The notes under the pieces were generated by a model. It saw nothing but the letters and a program-made list of their open reading frames with translations. It was not told the origin of the DNA and ran no database searches. 64,000 nt of DNA from Polaribacter sp. Hel1_33_78 (GTDB lineage: Bacteria; Bacteroidota; Bacteroidia; Flavobacteriales; Flavobacteriaceae), in the NCBI RefSeq assembly GCF_900106075.1, contig NZ_LT629794.1:2439501-2503500 (forward strand), written 5' to 3'. Positions 18,428-27,933 of this stretch are shown one piece after another. The translations under genes were made by a program, and so were the position numbers. Positions within the stretch are counted from its first letter, which is position 1. The number at the start of each line of letters is the position of its first letter.

Positions 18428-19114
18428 ATGAAAGATATTGAAAATAAACTAAAAAACCCTGTTTGGTATTCCCTAAAAGAAACTCATAAAAAATTTACTA
18501 TTGAATATGATGGCGTTCATTTTTACCAACCAGACATATGCATATTTGGCGCTTTTTTTGATCCTAATAAAACAGCCAATGCGCTAAATGAATATGCTAA
18601 AATAGTAGATAAATTCTTTTTAGTTTCAGAAAACAAAACACCAATTATTGATACTAATTATGTGCTTCTAGAAAAGAAAATTGATGGTTGTCAAATGGTT
18701 TTAGAAAACTTAGTAGACCTTGAAATTACTGAAAATATAGTTTTATTAACAGAAGATTATATTGATGAAATTTATGATTTAATTTGGCTGGTGATGCCCG
18801 GATTTTATCGAAAAAGAGGTTTTGAAATGGGTAAATACTTTGGGATTTTTAAAGACAATAAACTCGTTTCAATTACTGGACAAAGAATGCAAACAGATGA
18901 TTTAATAGAAGTTAGCGGAGTTGTTACACATCCAAATTACACAAAAAGAGGTTATGCCAAACAGCTAGTTGCTTTTACAACTAAAGAAATCTTAAAAGAA
19001 AACAAGTTACCAATTCTGCATACAAACAAAGGTAATACTGCAATTCCTCTTTATGAAAAATTAGGCTATAAATTAACTAGAGACATGAATTGGTGGTTAT
19101 TTAGTAGAAAGTAA
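18428..19114 (+). CDS. GNAT-family N-acetyltransferase
   Basis: 228 residues from ATG 18428; an upstream in-frame ATG at 18398 lies inside the pdhC terminator and is rejected. The C-terminal half carries the acetyl-CoA-binding GNAT core: GVVTHPNYTKRGYAKQLVAF (the R/Q-x-x-G-x-G/A-like loop is RGYAKQ), then LHTNKGNTAIPLYEKLGYKL. The N-terminal half (1-110) is less typical, as in FR47-type members. Substrate unknown; there is no operon partner. Confidence 0.8.
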   Translation: MKDIENKLKNPVWYSLKETHKKFTIEYDGVHFYQPDICIFGAFFDPNKTANALNEYAKIVDKFFLVSENKTPIIDTNYVLLEKKIDGCQMVLENLVDLEITENIVLLTEDYIDEIYDLIWLVMPGFYRKRGFEMGKYFGIFKDNKLVSITGQRMQTDDLIEVSGVVTHPNYTKRGYAKQLVAFTTKEILKENKLPILHTNKGNTAIPLYEKLGYKLTRDMNWWLFSRK

Positions 19115-19148
19115 AAGACCATAGATAATCTTTTTAAAATAATCTATG

Positions 19149-19181
19149 AAAAAAGCCTTGAGAAAACCTCAAGGCTTTTTT
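19149..19181. terminator. bidirectional terminator
   Basis: GCCTTGAG pairs with CTCAAGGC around a short A-rich loop, flanked by six A and six T. It separates the GNAT gene from the convergent pseudogene. Confidence 0.88.
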
Positions 19182-19200
19182 GTTCTATAAATTTTAACAT

Positions 19201-19936
19201 TTAATTCTTGCTCATTGTCATCGTCATTTTTGACAGTAATTTTTGCCCACTAGCTGAAAGAGTCATGTCTATTAAAGTATTTGTTGGAATTCCCGTTTTT
19301 CTATCAATATCTACATGGCCAGTAATATCTCCAGAAGCCATTCCTGAAACTTTACCAGATAAATCCAATTCAACTTTATCTTATAATATTGATTTTACTT
19401 TGTAAAAAAAATCCATTACCATTCCTTTTTCATTTTTAGAAGATGTCCAAGTAGTTCCTATTTTTACAGCACCTTTAGGATAAATAATAGTACTTGTTTG
19501 TTTTCCCATTTCACTAACTCCAGGAATATTTGGTTCAACTTTGGTTTCAAGAACTTCACCTAAATCATTTCCTTTGGCAAAGATTACAGCCTCTAACATT
19601 GGTTCCATTTGAGCTTTCATCATTTTACCAGTATCATCTAATTCGGCGTCAGATTTAGAAGAATCATAACTCATTATATTTCCTCCTTGTAACATGTCCA
19701 TAGATATTTTAGAAAACTTCATTTCGCTTTCATAAATGCCATCTTTTACCTCTAAAATTTTCACACTCATATCTAATGTCATTCCCATGGACATAACAGT
19801 TCCCATTTCCTATAATGATTTCATGGAAATGTCATAAATTACTCCTTTTTCGCAGTTTAAACGAAGTAATACGGCTTCTTGCGCATTAACATTTATGCAT
19901 AACATTAAGAAACACAAGAATAATAATTTTTTTCAT
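19201..19936 (-). pseudogene. inactivated secreted-protein gene (one frameshift, two in-frame stops)
   Basis: Reading the minus strand from ATG 19936 gives a signal-peptide start (MKKIIILVFLNVMHK) that runs into a stop. The next frame continues it as NVNAQEAVLLRLNCEKGVIY, so a frameshift lies around 19885-19900. An in-frame TAG at 19810-19812 and an in-frame TAA at 19381-19383 then interrupt the gene. After the second stop the same frame reads DKVELDLSGKVSGMASGDIT and on to a natural stop at 19201. The restored protein would be about 240 residues, secreted, with methionine-rich segments (GTVMSMGMTLDMSV). The family is not firmly recognised; it resembles secreted Bacteroidota proteins of the DUF6263 kind. 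Confidence 0.85.
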
Positions 19937-19978
19937 TTTATTTTTTTTTATGAATCTTTATTAATTTATTGGAAACAA

Positions 19979-20010
19979 ATATAATTCTAAAAAATAAAAA
20001 GCCCGAGAAA
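19979..20010 (-). terminator. terminator of the minus-strand E2 gene
   Basis: The sequence at 19991-20010 is a 20-base near-palindrome (GCCCGAGAAA / TTTCTCGAGC, one mismatch), followed on the minus strand by TTTTTATTTTTT. Confidence 0.85.
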
Positions 20011-20046
20011 TTTCTCGAGCTTTAAAATTTTAACAAATTATTTAAA

Positions 20047-21366
20047 TTAAAAATCCTGATTTAAATCCCAAGCTTCTAAAGTATCTTTTAAACTTTTAAT
20101 AAACATACCACCTAACGCACCATTTACAACTCTGTGATCATAAGAATGAGAAACGAACATTTTTTGTCTAATTCCTATGAAATCACCTTCTGAAGTTTCG
20201 ATTACGGCAGCAACCTTTCTTATTGCCCCTAGAGCTAAAATTGCTACTTGCGGTTGATTAATAATTGGAGTTCCCATTACAGAACCAAAACCACCAACAT
20301 TTGTAACCGTATAAGTTCCTCCTTGAATATCATCAGGTTTTAACCCGTTATTTCTTGCTCTATTAGCTAAATCATTTACAGATTTCGTCATACCAACTAA
20401 ATTTAATTGATCCGCATTTTTTATGACAGGAACAATTAGATTTCCATCTGGTAAAGCAGCAGCCATTCCTAAATTAATGTTTTTCTTTTTAATGATATGA
20501 TCACCGTCTATGGCAATATTAATTAATGGAAATTTCTTAATTGTAGTTGCAATCGCTTGCATAAAAATAGGGGTAAATGTTAGCTTCTCTCCTTCTCTCC
20601 TTAAGAAAGCATCTTTTACTTTATCTCTCCATTTTACAATATTTGTAACATCAATTTCTATAAACGATTGCACATGTGCTGAAGTTTGAACAGAATCTAC
20701 CATATGCTTAGCAATCAGTTTCCCCATTCTACTCATTTCAATAATTTCGTCTTCTCCATTTACAGAAATTGGTGCAACTTTAGCAACCGTTTTCTCAATT
20801 TGTTTTGGAGCTTCAGCTTTTACTGGAATTGAAGTTGATATCGCTTGAGGAGATTTACTTCTATTCTCTATATAAGATAAAATATCATCTTTCGTAACTC
20901 TTCCATCTTTTCCAATACCAGAAATAGATTCTAATTCTTCCATAGAAACCCCTTCTTTCTGAGCAATATTTCTTACTAATGGTGAATAAAATTTACCTGA
21001 ATCTGAGGTCTTAGTAATAGGCATAGATACCTCTTCAACCGCTTTTGCAATTGTTTTTTCTACCTCTATAACTTCCTTAGAAATCTTATTTTTAGTCTCT
21101 GTAACTCCATTAGAATTTTCATCACTTTCAGTTTCTATTATTGCAATAGTTTCTCCTACAGCCACAATAGCATCTTGTTGGAACAAAACTTCTACAAGTG
21201 TTCCTTCAACTTCACTTGGCACTTCAGAATCTACTTTATCTGTCGCTATTTCTACAACAGCTTCATCTAACTCAATAGTATCACCTACTTCTTTTAACCA
21301 AGATGTAATGGTCGCCTCTGCAACACTTTCTCCCATTTTTGGTAACTTCAATTCAAATCTTGCCAT
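20047..21366 (-). CDS. 2-oxo acid dehydrogenase E2 (branched-chain-type acyltransferase)
   Basis: 439 residues: one lipoyl domain (EIATDKVDSEVPSE, Lys44), an E1/E3-binding domain at about 122-165 (SPLVRNIAQKEGVSMEELES) and a catalytic acyltransferase domain. The DKVDSEVPSE lipoyl motif and the length fit the branched-chain 2-oxo acid dehydrogenase type better than flavobacterial OdhB. At the active site the motif reads HRVVNG (His411, Asn415), where the family normally has HxxxDG; PdhC in this window keeps Asp. The gene stands alone with its own promoter and terminator, so E1 and E3 are elsewhere. Confidence 0.88.
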   Translation of the reverse strand: MARFELKLPKMGESVAEATITSWLKEVGDTIELDEAVVEIATDKVDSEVPSEVEGTLVEVLFQQDAIVAVGETIAIIETESDENSNGVTETKNKISKEVIEVEKTIAKAVEEVSMPITKTSDSGKFYSPLVRNIAQKEGVSMEELESISGIGKDGRVTKDDILSYIENRSKSPQAISTSIPVKAEAPKQIEKTVAKVAPISVNGEDEIIEMSRMGKLIAKHMVDSVQTSAHVQSFIEIDVTNIVKWRDKVKDAFLRREGEKLTFTPIFMQAIATTIKKFPLINIAIDGDHIIKKKNINLGMAAALPDGNLIVPVIKNADQLNLVGMTKSVNDLANRARNNGLKPDDIQGGTYTVTNVGGFGSVMGTPIINQPQVAILALGAIRKVAAVIETSEGDFIGIRQKMFVSHSYDHRVVNGALGGMFIKSLKDTLEAWDLNQDF

Positions 21367-21388
21367 TTCTATTTGATTTTACAGAATG

Positions 21389-21396
21389 CAAAAATA
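21389..21396 (-). promoter_or_regulatory. minus-strand -7 box (TATTTTTG) for the E2 gene
   Basis: Exact TAnnTTTG on the minus strand 22 bp from ATG 21366. The rest of the 306-bp divergent gap 21367-21672 is very AT-rich with no further recognisable element except the plus-strand box at 21645. Confidence 0.45.
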
Positions 21397-21644
21397 CTAA
21401 AAAACAATGTTCTTCTAGTAAAAAAGATTAAAAATAAAGTTTTCTAGAAATTAATATTTTACATTATTTATAATATTAAACAAGAAAATATCTATTTATT
21501 TTTATTATTAAACACTTAATACACATAATATTAATTTATTCGCAATAAAACACCAACTCTTCCTTTACTATAAATATTTATTCATTTTTTGAAAAAAAAT
21601 AAATATTGATGATTTATATCATATAATTAAGATTTAATCTAATA

Positions 21645-21652
21645 TAAATTTG
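21645..21652 (+). promoter_or_regulatory. -7 box (TAAATTTG) for the YceI-porin pair
   Basis: Exact TAnnTTTG, 20 bp before ATG 21673. Confidence 0.5.
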
Positions 21653-21672
21653 CCTCATAAAACAAATAGATT

Positions 21673-22296
21673 ATGAAAAAAATTATCTGTCTATTTATAC
21701 TGTTATTCATAATAGCAACTCCATTATTCTGCCAAAAAGCTGCGGTTAATTTAATTCCAGATATCAAATTACCTATAAATTTATCTGTTACAGAAACTTC
21801 TACATCTCTCAAAATTAAGTTACCAAGTAATGTATTAGTTAAAGGAACTTCCACCTTACACGACTGGGAGAGTATTGTAGAAAAAACGAATGCAACTATT
21901 ACCTTTAATAATTTTGATAATGTGACTATTGAAACTTTAGAAGTAAAAATAGAAGCTACGAGTATAAAAAGTGGTAAAAAAATAATGGATAAGCTTACCT
22001 ATAAAGCTCTCAAGGCAAAAGAATACCCATTAATTACTTTCATTTTTAAAAAAGGAGAAATTATCTCGGAAAATACAGACTTCATAAATATAAAACTCCG
22101 TGGAGATTTAACAATTGCTGGTGTTACCAAAAATGTAACTGTTTTGAGTAAAATTAATAAAAATGGCGACCATATTACTTTAACAGGATCTCATGAATTA
22201 AAAATGACCTCTTTTGGCATAGATCCCCCGAAAGCTTTACTTGGAACCATAAAAACAGCTGATGAAATAACAATTGAATTCAATCTGAAATTTTAA
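21673..22296 (+). CDS. YceI-family secreted protein
   Basis: 207 residues with a signal peptide (LFILLFIIATPLFCQ). The mature part shows the YceI lipocalin-like pattern: VKGTSTLHDWES, FNNFDNVTIETLEVKIEATS, IMDKLTYKALKAKEYPLITF and LRGDLTIAGVTKNVTV. YceI proteins bind long isoprenoid or amide lipids in the periplasm. It lies 23 bp upstream of an outer-membrane porin-like gene, so the two are probably one operon. Confidence 0.88.
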   Translation: MKKIICLFILLFIIATPLFCQKAAVNLIPDIKLPINLSVTETSTSLKIKLPSNVLVKGTSTLHDWESIVEKTNATITFNNFDNVTIETLEVKIEATSIKSGKKIMDKLTYKALKAKEYPLITFIFKKGEIISENTDFINIKLRGDLTIAGVTKNVTVLSKINKNGDHITLTGSHELKMTSFGIDPPKALLGTIKTADEITIEFNLKF

Positions 22297-22319
22297 AATA
22301 AAAATTAAATTAACCAATT

Positions 22320-23657
22320 ATGAAAAAAAATACACATTTAGTATTAATTGCAATGCTAGCTGTTTTTACGCTAGGCGCCAACGCTCAAAACGTTCAATAT
22401 CTGAGACAAGCAGGATATGATGGATTAAATATTTTTGAAACGAAAAAAACAAATGATGTAGAATTTGAAAAACTATCTATTAAAGTAGGTGGTGATTTCG
22501 CAATTCAATTTCAGTCGCTAGATCACTCCAATGACATGAATAATCTCACTGCAATTGGAGGAAATGTAAACTTACCTACTGCAAACTTAAATTTTGATGT
22601 ACAACTAGCAGACGGTATAAGAATGCATTTAAGAACTTTTCTTTCCTCTAAACACCACGAGGAAACTTGGGTAAAAGGTGGTTATATTCAAATGGATAAG
22701 TTAGACTTTATAAAAAAAGATTTCTTAAAAAATATTATGGATGTAACAACCCTAAGAATTGGTGTTGATCAATTAAACTTCGGTGATGCGCATTTTAGAA
22801 GATCTGATAATGCAATGGCCATTTACAATCCTTTTGTTGGTAATTACCTAATGGATGCCTATACAGTAGAACCTTTTGTTGAAATAACATTACAACCGAG
22901 AGACTATGTAATTGTTGCTGGTATATCTAATGGTTTACTAAATCCTACAGTAGATAAAACAATCTCTCCTTGGGGATCTTCAACAATTACTGGCGAAAAA
23001 GATCTTAAAGTTACTTTTTATGGTAAATTAGGAATGGATCGTCAAATAAATGAAGCTTTAAGAGTGCGTTTAACTGGTTCTTTTATTAGTGAAAGTGGTT
23101 ACAATAATGGAGACCATTTATACAGTGGAGATAGAGCTGGTGGAAGATATTATAACATATTTAACGCAAATATTGGTGGTGAATTAAAAACTGGAGGTGA
23201 TTTTGCAGGACGATTTACTCCTGGATTTAAAAACAACACTTCATACCAAATTAACCCATTTATACAATATAAAGGTTTAGAATTTTTTGGAATTTATGAA
23301 ACTAGTAAAGGAAGCAAAGCAGAAGGAAATGAAAAAGGATCTTTTACTCAAGTAGGTACTGAATTATTATATAGATTTGGAGAACAAGGGCAATTCTATA
23401 TTGCAGGAAGATATAATTCTGTAATTGGTAATGCAGACTTTGCCCCTGGTAGCGCAAAACCAAATGAGCAAAAAATTACGAGAACTAATATTGGTGCAGG
23501 TTGGTTTATGACAAAAAATATTCTAATGAAAGTAGAATATGTAAAGCAATCTTATAATTCTGATGCTGCGGCATGGTCTCCTAACGCATGGACACCAGAA
23601 ATATTATCGGGTGCAGAAATGAATGGTGTTGTACTTGAAGCAGTAATCTCTTTCTAA
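22320..23657 (+). CDS. outer-membrane porin-like beta-barrel protein
   Basis: 445 residues with a signal peptide ending near GANAQ. The mature protein is rich in alternating hydrophobic/polar strands and ends in an aromatic (VLEAVISF), the usual outer-membrane barrel signature. Segments such as TLRIGVDQLNFGDAHFRRSD and LYRFGEQGQFYIAGRYNSV resemble porin families of the OprO/OprP or Bacteroidota porin type. Substrate is unknown. It follows YceI by 23 bp and ends at a strong terminator. Confidence 0.78.
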   Translation: MKKNTHLVLIAMLAVFTLGANAQNVQYLRQAGYDGLNIFETKKTNDVEFEKLSIKVGGDFAIQFQSLDHSNDMNNLTAIGGNVNLPTANLNFDVQLADGIRMHLRTFLSSKHHEETWVKGGYIQMDKLDFIKKDFLKNIMDVTTLRIGVDQLNFGDAHFRRSDNAMAIYNPFVGNYLMDAYTVEPFVEITLQPRDYVIVAGISNGLLNPTVDKTISPWGSSTITGEKDLKVTFYGKLGMDRQINEALRVRLTGSFISESGYNNGDHLYSGDRAGGRYYNIFNANIGGELKTGGDFAGRFTPGFKNNTSYQINPFIQYKGLEFFGIYETSKGSKAEGNEKGSFTQVGTELLYRFGEQGQFYIAGRYNSVIGNADFAPGSAKPNEQKITRTNIGAGWFMTKNILMKVEYVKQSYNSDAAAWSPNAWTPEILSGAEMNGVVLEAVISF

Positions 23658-23679
23658 CAATTTATTTGAATTAACTAAA

Positions 23680-23708
23680 AAGCAGGAATTTTGTTCCTGC
23701 TTTTTTTG
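23680..23708. terminator. bidirectional terminator between the porin gene and hemF
   Basis: AGCAGGAA and TTCCTGCT pair around TTTTG, with flanking A and T runs. Confidence 0.88.
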
Positions 23709-23717
23709 TTTTATTAC

Positions 23718-24620
23718 TTAAATCCAATCTTTTGGACGTGCTAAAACCTGCAACAATCGTTCTTCTTCAGAATTTTCTTCTGGATGATGATTGTATTTCC
23801 ATTGAACTATTGGCGGCAAACTCATTAAAATACTTTCTATTCTTCCGTTTGTTCTTAGTCCAAATAAAGTGCCTCTATCGTGAACTAAATTAAACTCAAC
23901 ATATCTTCCTCTTCTTACTTCTTGCCAATCTTTATGTGCTTTTGTAAAATCGATCTCTTTTCTCTTTTCTACAATTGGCACGTAACTTTCTAAAAAGCTG
24001 TTACCAACTTCTGTTACAAAATTATATCTATCTGCAATCGAAAGCTTATCAGTTTCTTTTAAGTAATCAAAAAACAAACCTCCAATTCCACGGGCTTCAT
24101 TTCTGTGTGAATTCCAAAAATACTCGTCACAAGTTTTCTTAAACTTAGGATAAAACGATAAATCATGCTCATCACAGGCATTTTTACAGACGGTATGAAA
24201 ATGAATGGCGTCTTCATCAAATAAATAATAGGGTGTTAAATCTTGGCCTCCACCAAACCATTGGGTAACAATATTTCCTGCTTCGTCGTACATTTCAAAA
24301 TAACGCCAATTAGCATGCACGGTTGGCACAAAAGGGTTTATTGGATGCAACACTAGACTCAATCCACAAGCAAAAAATTTTCCTTCTTTAACTTTAAACT
24401 GATTTCTTAAAACTTCTGGTAATTCTCCATGAACAGCAGATATATTTACACCTCCTTTTTCAAAAACAGCTCCGTTTTCAATTACACGTGTTCTTCCTCC
24501 TCCACCTTCTTCTCGTTCCCAAATGTCCTCTTCAAACTTTGCAAGTCCGTCAACCTCTTCTATTTTAGAAGTTATTTGATCTTGCAAGTTTTCTATGTAT
24601 TTATAAAATTGGTCTTTCAT
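23718..24620 (-). CDS. hemF: oxygen-dependent coproporphyrinogen III oxidase
   Basis: Oxidatively decarboxylates coproporphyrinogen III to protoporphyrinogen IX using O2. 300 residues, standard. Family segments: REEGGGGRTRV, FFACGLSLVLHPINPFVPTV, ANWRYFEMYDE, WFGGGQDLTPYY and GRYVEFNLVHDRGTLFGL. It is the last gene of the minus-strand heme operon and overlaps the preceding EI24 gene by 20 bp. The oxygen requirement points to an aerobic organism; no anaerobic hemN is in the window. Confidence 0.97.
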   Translation of the reverse strand: MKDQFYKYIENLQDQITSKIEEVDGLAKFEEDIWEREEGGGGRTRVIENGAVFEKGGVNISAVHGELPEVLRNQFKVKEGKFFACGLSLVLHPINPFVPTVHANWRYFEMYDEAGNIVTQWFGGGQDLTPYYLFDEDAIHFHTVCKNACDEHDLSFYPKFKKTCDEYFWNSHRNEARGIGGLFFDYLKETDKLSIADRYNFVTEVGNSFLESYVPIVEKRKEIDFTKAHKDWQEVRRGRYVEFNLVHDRGTLFGLRTNGRIESILMSLPPIVQWKYNHHPEENSEEERLLQVLARPKDWI

Positions 24621-25356
24621 TTTCGATATTTAGTAGCTCAACTGTTTTTACTGATGCAGCAGTTACAGATAATGGTAAAACGATTATAATTCCTATAACA
24701 GGAATTAACAAACATACCATAAAAACGATTCCATTACCTATAGAAACCCCTTTGTTTTTTCCAACAAAGTTGATACTTTCTTCATAATTTAAATGCCTTT
24801 CTAAAGTGTAATCCATATTTCCAAAACCTGCATAATAAGCTTGCAACAAAAACAATAGAATAGTTGAAAATATATTCACTAAAGGAATAAATTTCAATAA
24901 TAAAATAGGAATTGTAATCAATAATTCTTTTACTAAATTTCTGCTATTTATTCGAATTCCTCTCCATAATTGTTGTTGAAAAGTAGTTTTTCTATGATTT
25001 ACTTTTAAACTTCCATTGACATGAATTTCTATTTTTTCTGAGACGGCACTCATAAATGGTGCTGATAATGCTAAAATAATATGCTTGTAAACAATCAGAC
25101 CAATTACTAAAACAAAAATTGCACTTACAAAACTAGCAATTGTAGTAACTGTTTCTTTACCCCAATCCCAAATCCAAATTTTTGCTAAAAACTGACCAAT
25201 AGTATCTGACAAACCATATGCTGTAAAACCAATAATTGTTGCCGTTAATACACTAATTACAATCGGAATTACAAAATATTTACCAAGCTTTAGTCTAGAA
25301 ATTAAACGAAAGGCACCTGCGTAAGCACTGATTCCTGAAAGTATATTTTTAATCAT
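24601..25356 (-). CDS. EI24/CysZ-like membrane protein within the heme operon
   Basis: 251 residues with about four to six hydrophobic segments: FVIPIVISVLTATIIGFTAY, VTTIASFVSAIFVLVIGLIV, LLITIPILLLKFIPLVNIFS and NGIVFMVCLLIPVIGIIIVL. The pattern with GFGNMDYTLERHLNYEESIN matches the EI24/CysZ (DUF540) family. CysZ transports sulfate in enterobacteria, but no sulfur gene is nearby. The 20-bp overlap with hemF and position between hemE and hemF suggest co-translation with heme enzymes; a heme-related role is inference. Confidence 0.78.
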   Translation of the reverse strand: MIKNILSGISAYAGAFRLISRLKLGKYFVIPIVISVLTATIIGFTAYGLSDTIGQFLAKIWIWDWGKETVTTIASFVSAIFVLVIGLIVYKHIILALSAPFMSAVSEKIEIHVNGSLKVNHRKTTFQQQLWRGIRINSRNLVKELLITIPILLLKFIPLVNIFSTILLFLLQAYYAGFGNMDYTLERHLNYEESINFVGKNKGVSIGNGIVFMVCLLIPVIGIIIVLPLSVTAASVKTVELLNIENERPIL

Positions 25357-25368
25357 TAGCTTCGGTTT

Positions 25369-25446
25369 GCGTTAGCGATTGAAATGACATCCTTTTATGA
25401 ATTAACGAATAAAAGATAAAATGGAAAGCGCGACCTTTAGGTAACG
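25369..25446. repeat. REP-like inverted-repeat element in the hemE-EI24 gap
   Basis: The outer arms GCGTTA (25369-25374) and TAACGC (25442-25447) and the inner arms ATCCTTTTAT / ATAAAAGAT (one bulge) form a nested hairpin filling most of the gap. It includes GGAAAGCGCGACC, a string I associate from memory with dispersed flavobacterial palindromes. No second copy was found in the window. Confidence 0.45.
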
Positions 25447-25467
25447 CCCAAAAAAGTCTTATTTTTT

Positions 25468-26496
25468 TTATGAAACTTTATACTCTTTTACTGCATCTAC
25501 AAATGCCTTTGCGTTTTCTAATGGAATGTTGGGTAAAATACCATGACCTAAATTTACAATATAGCGGTCTTTGCCAAATTCGTTAATCATTTGGTGCACC
25601 ATTTTCTTTATTTCCGCTGGTGGCGACAATAATCTCGATGGATCAAAATTACCTTGTAAAGTAATATTTCCTCCTGATAAATAACGCGCATTTCTTGGGG
25701 AACACGTCCAATCGACACCCAAAGCAGAAGCCCCTGATTTTGCCATATCATTTAAGGCAAACCAACAACCCTTTCCAAAAGCGATCACGGGAGTTTCATC
25801 TTTTAAGGCATCTATAATTTGCTGAATGTATTGCCAAGAAAATTCTTGATAATCTACCGGAGATAACATTCCTCCCCAAGAATCAAAAATTTGAACTGCA
25901 TTTACACCTGCTGCAACTTTTGCTTTTAAATAAGCAATCGTTGTATCTGTAATTTTTTGCAACAAACTGTGCGCTACAATCGGATTTGTAAAACATAATT
26001 CTTTAGCCTTATCAAAGTTCTTAGAACCCTGACCTTGCACGCAATAACATAAAATTGTCCAAGGAGAACCTGCGAAACCAATCAAAGGAACATCATCATT
26101 TAGCTTTTCTTTGGTTGCTTTTATTGCTTCCATCACATACCCTAAAGATTCATAAACATCCGGAACAATTACACGATCTAAATCTTTTTGATTGCGAATT
26201 GGATGCGGTAAATACGGTCCAAAATCGGGTTTCATTTCTACCTCAATATTCATAGCTTGCGGAATCACTAGAATATCAGAAAATAAAATAGCTGCATCCA
26301 TTCCATACCTTCTAATTGGCTGCACCGTAATTTCGGATGCCAGTTCTGGAGTTTGACAACGAGTAAAAAAATCGTATTTCTTTTTGATTTCTTGAAATTC
26401 TGGTAAATATCTTCCTGCCTGACGCATCATCCAAACTGGAGGTCTATCTAAAGTTTCTCCTTTTAATGCTCTTAAAAATAAATCGTTTTTTATCAT
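25468..26496 (-). CDS. hemE: uroporphyrinogen decarboxylase
   Basis: Decarboxylates the four acetate side chains of uroporphyrinogen III to give coproporphyrinogen III. 342 residues, standard. Signature segments: [16 protein letters not shown] near the N-terminus, [43 protein letters not shown] and [14 protein letters not shown]. It lies downstream of hemL in the minus-strand heme gene run, separated by 132 bp of AT-rich DNA with no clear promoter. Confidence 0.97.
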   Translation of the reverse strand: MIKNDLFLRALKGETLDRPPVWMMRQAGRYLPEFQEIKKKYDFFTRCQTPELASEITVQPIRRYGMDAAILFSDILVIPQAMNIEVEMKPDFGPYLPHPIRNQKDLDRVIVPDVYESLGYVMEAIKATKEKLNDDVPLIGFAGSPWTILCYCVQGQGSKNFDKAKELCFTNPIVAHSLLQKITDTTIAYLKAKVAAGVNAVQIFDSWGGMLSPVDYQEFSWQYIQQIIDALKDETPVIAFGKGCWFALNDMAKSGASALGVDWTCSPRNARYLSGGNITLQGNFDPSRLLSPPAEIKKMVHQMINEFGKDRYIVNLGHGILPNIPLENAKAFVDAVKEYKVS

Positions 26497-26628
26497 TGTT
26501 TAGCTTTTGACAATTAGCTCTTGATTATTACATTACATATTTATAAAACTTCATTCCAGATTAATTGAAGTGAGCCTAATATTAATTCTTAAATTACTTT
26601 CTCACACTAACTCAGGATAATGATTTAT

Positions 26629-27918
26629 TTACATTTTAGACACCGCTAACATTGCTTTATCGGTTGCTTCTGCTATTTTTTTAATATCCTTATTTGTTAT
26701 AGCTGAAGACAAAAACCAGGCTTCAAATTGACTTGGCGGTAAAAAGACACCGTTTTCTATCATTTCCCAAAAGAAGATCGCAAACTTATTGGTATCGGAC
26801 GACTGTGCTTCATCAAAATTGGTGACTTTTCCTTTTGTAAAGAAAGGGTTCATCATAGAACCAAAACGATTTACAACTAAATCCACCTTATATTTTTTAG
26901 CAGTTTCTAATAAGATTACTTCTAAGATTGCAGCGGTCTCATTAAACTGCTTATATGGATTTTGTTGCTTCAATTCTGTTAATGTAGAAATTCCTCCAGC
27001 CATTGCAATCGGATTTCCACTTAAGGTTCCTGCTTGATACATACCACCCAAAGGCGCAACCTCCCGCATAATTTCATTTCTTGCTCCATAGGCTCCCACT
27101 GGGAAACCTCCACCAATTACTTTGCCTAAACATGTAATATCTGCTTCAACTCCTAATAATTCTTGAGCTCCACCGAATTTAGAACGGAAACCTGTCATTA
27201 CTTCATCAGCAATTAATAAAGCTCCTTTAGTTTCTAAATATTCTTTTAAATCTTTTAAGAAGTTATTCTGCGGAATTACAACACCCATATTACCACAAAT
27301 TGGCTCAATAATTACAGCCGCAATATCAGTATGTTCTTCAAAGTGTTTTTTTACACTTTCTAAGTCGTTATACTTTGCGATTAAAGTATTTTTAACTGCT
27401 CCTTCAGGAACTCCTTTAGAACCTGGTAAACTTAAAGTTGCCAAGCCAGAGCCGGCTGCCACCAACAATGAATCTTGATGTCCATGGTAACAACCCGAAA
27501 ATTTTATAATTTTATCTTTTCCTGTAAATGCTCTTGCCAAACGAACACCACTGATAACAGCCTCCGTTCCAGAGTTTACAAAACGAACTTTATCCATTCC
27601 TGGAAAAGCATCGCAAACTATTTTCGCTAAAATGATTTCATTTTCTGTGGATGCCCCAAACGAATACCCATTTTTCAATGCTTTTTCAACTCCTTTTTGC
27701 ACTTTTTTGTGACGATGACCTAAAATCATTGGTCCATAAGAAAGTACTAAATCTATATATTCATTTCCATCAACATCTGTAATTTTACTTCCTTTGGCCT
27801 TTTTAATAAACAACGGATTTCCACCCACCGATGAAAATGCTCTAACGGGAGAATTTACAGCACCTACAAGGTGCACCAATCCTTGTTCGTATAATTTTTG
27901 AGATTTTTTAAATTTCAT
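26629..27918 (-). CDS. hemL: glutamate-1-semialdehyde 2,1-aminomutase
   Basis: PLP enzyme converting glutamate-1-semialdehyde to 5-aminolevulinate, the second step of the C5 route. 429 residues. Seen: AVNSPVRAFSSVGG, FVNSGTEAVISGVRLARA, CYHGHQDSLLVAAGSG, IADEVMTGFR, and the PLP-lysine segment TCLGKVIGGGFPVGAYG with Lys266. With hemA it shows that this organism makes 5-aminolevulinate from glutamyl-tRNA, not from glycine. Confidence 0.97.
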   Translation of the reverse strand: MKFKKSQKLYEQGLVHLVGAVNSPVRAFSSVGGNPLFIKKAKGSKITDVDGNEYIDLVLSYGPMILGHRHKKVQKGVEKALKNGYSFGASTENEIILAKIVCDAFPGMDKVRFVNSGTEAVISGVRLARAFTGKDKIIKFSGCYHGHQDSLLVAAGSGLATLSLPGSKGVPEGAVKNTLIAKYNDLESVKKHFEEHTDIAAVIIEPICGNMGVVIPQNNFLKDLKEYLETKGALLIADEVMTGFRSKFGGAQELLGVEADITCLGKVIGGGFPVGAYGARNEIMREVAPLGGMYQAGTLSGNPIAMAGGISTLTELKQQNPYKQFNETAAILEVILLETAKKYKVDLVVNRFGSMMNPFFTKGKVTNFDEAQSSDTNKFAIFFWEMIENGVFLPPSQFEAWFLSSAITNKDIKKIAEATDKAMLAVSKM

Positions 27919-27933
27919 TTTTTTAACTTTTCT

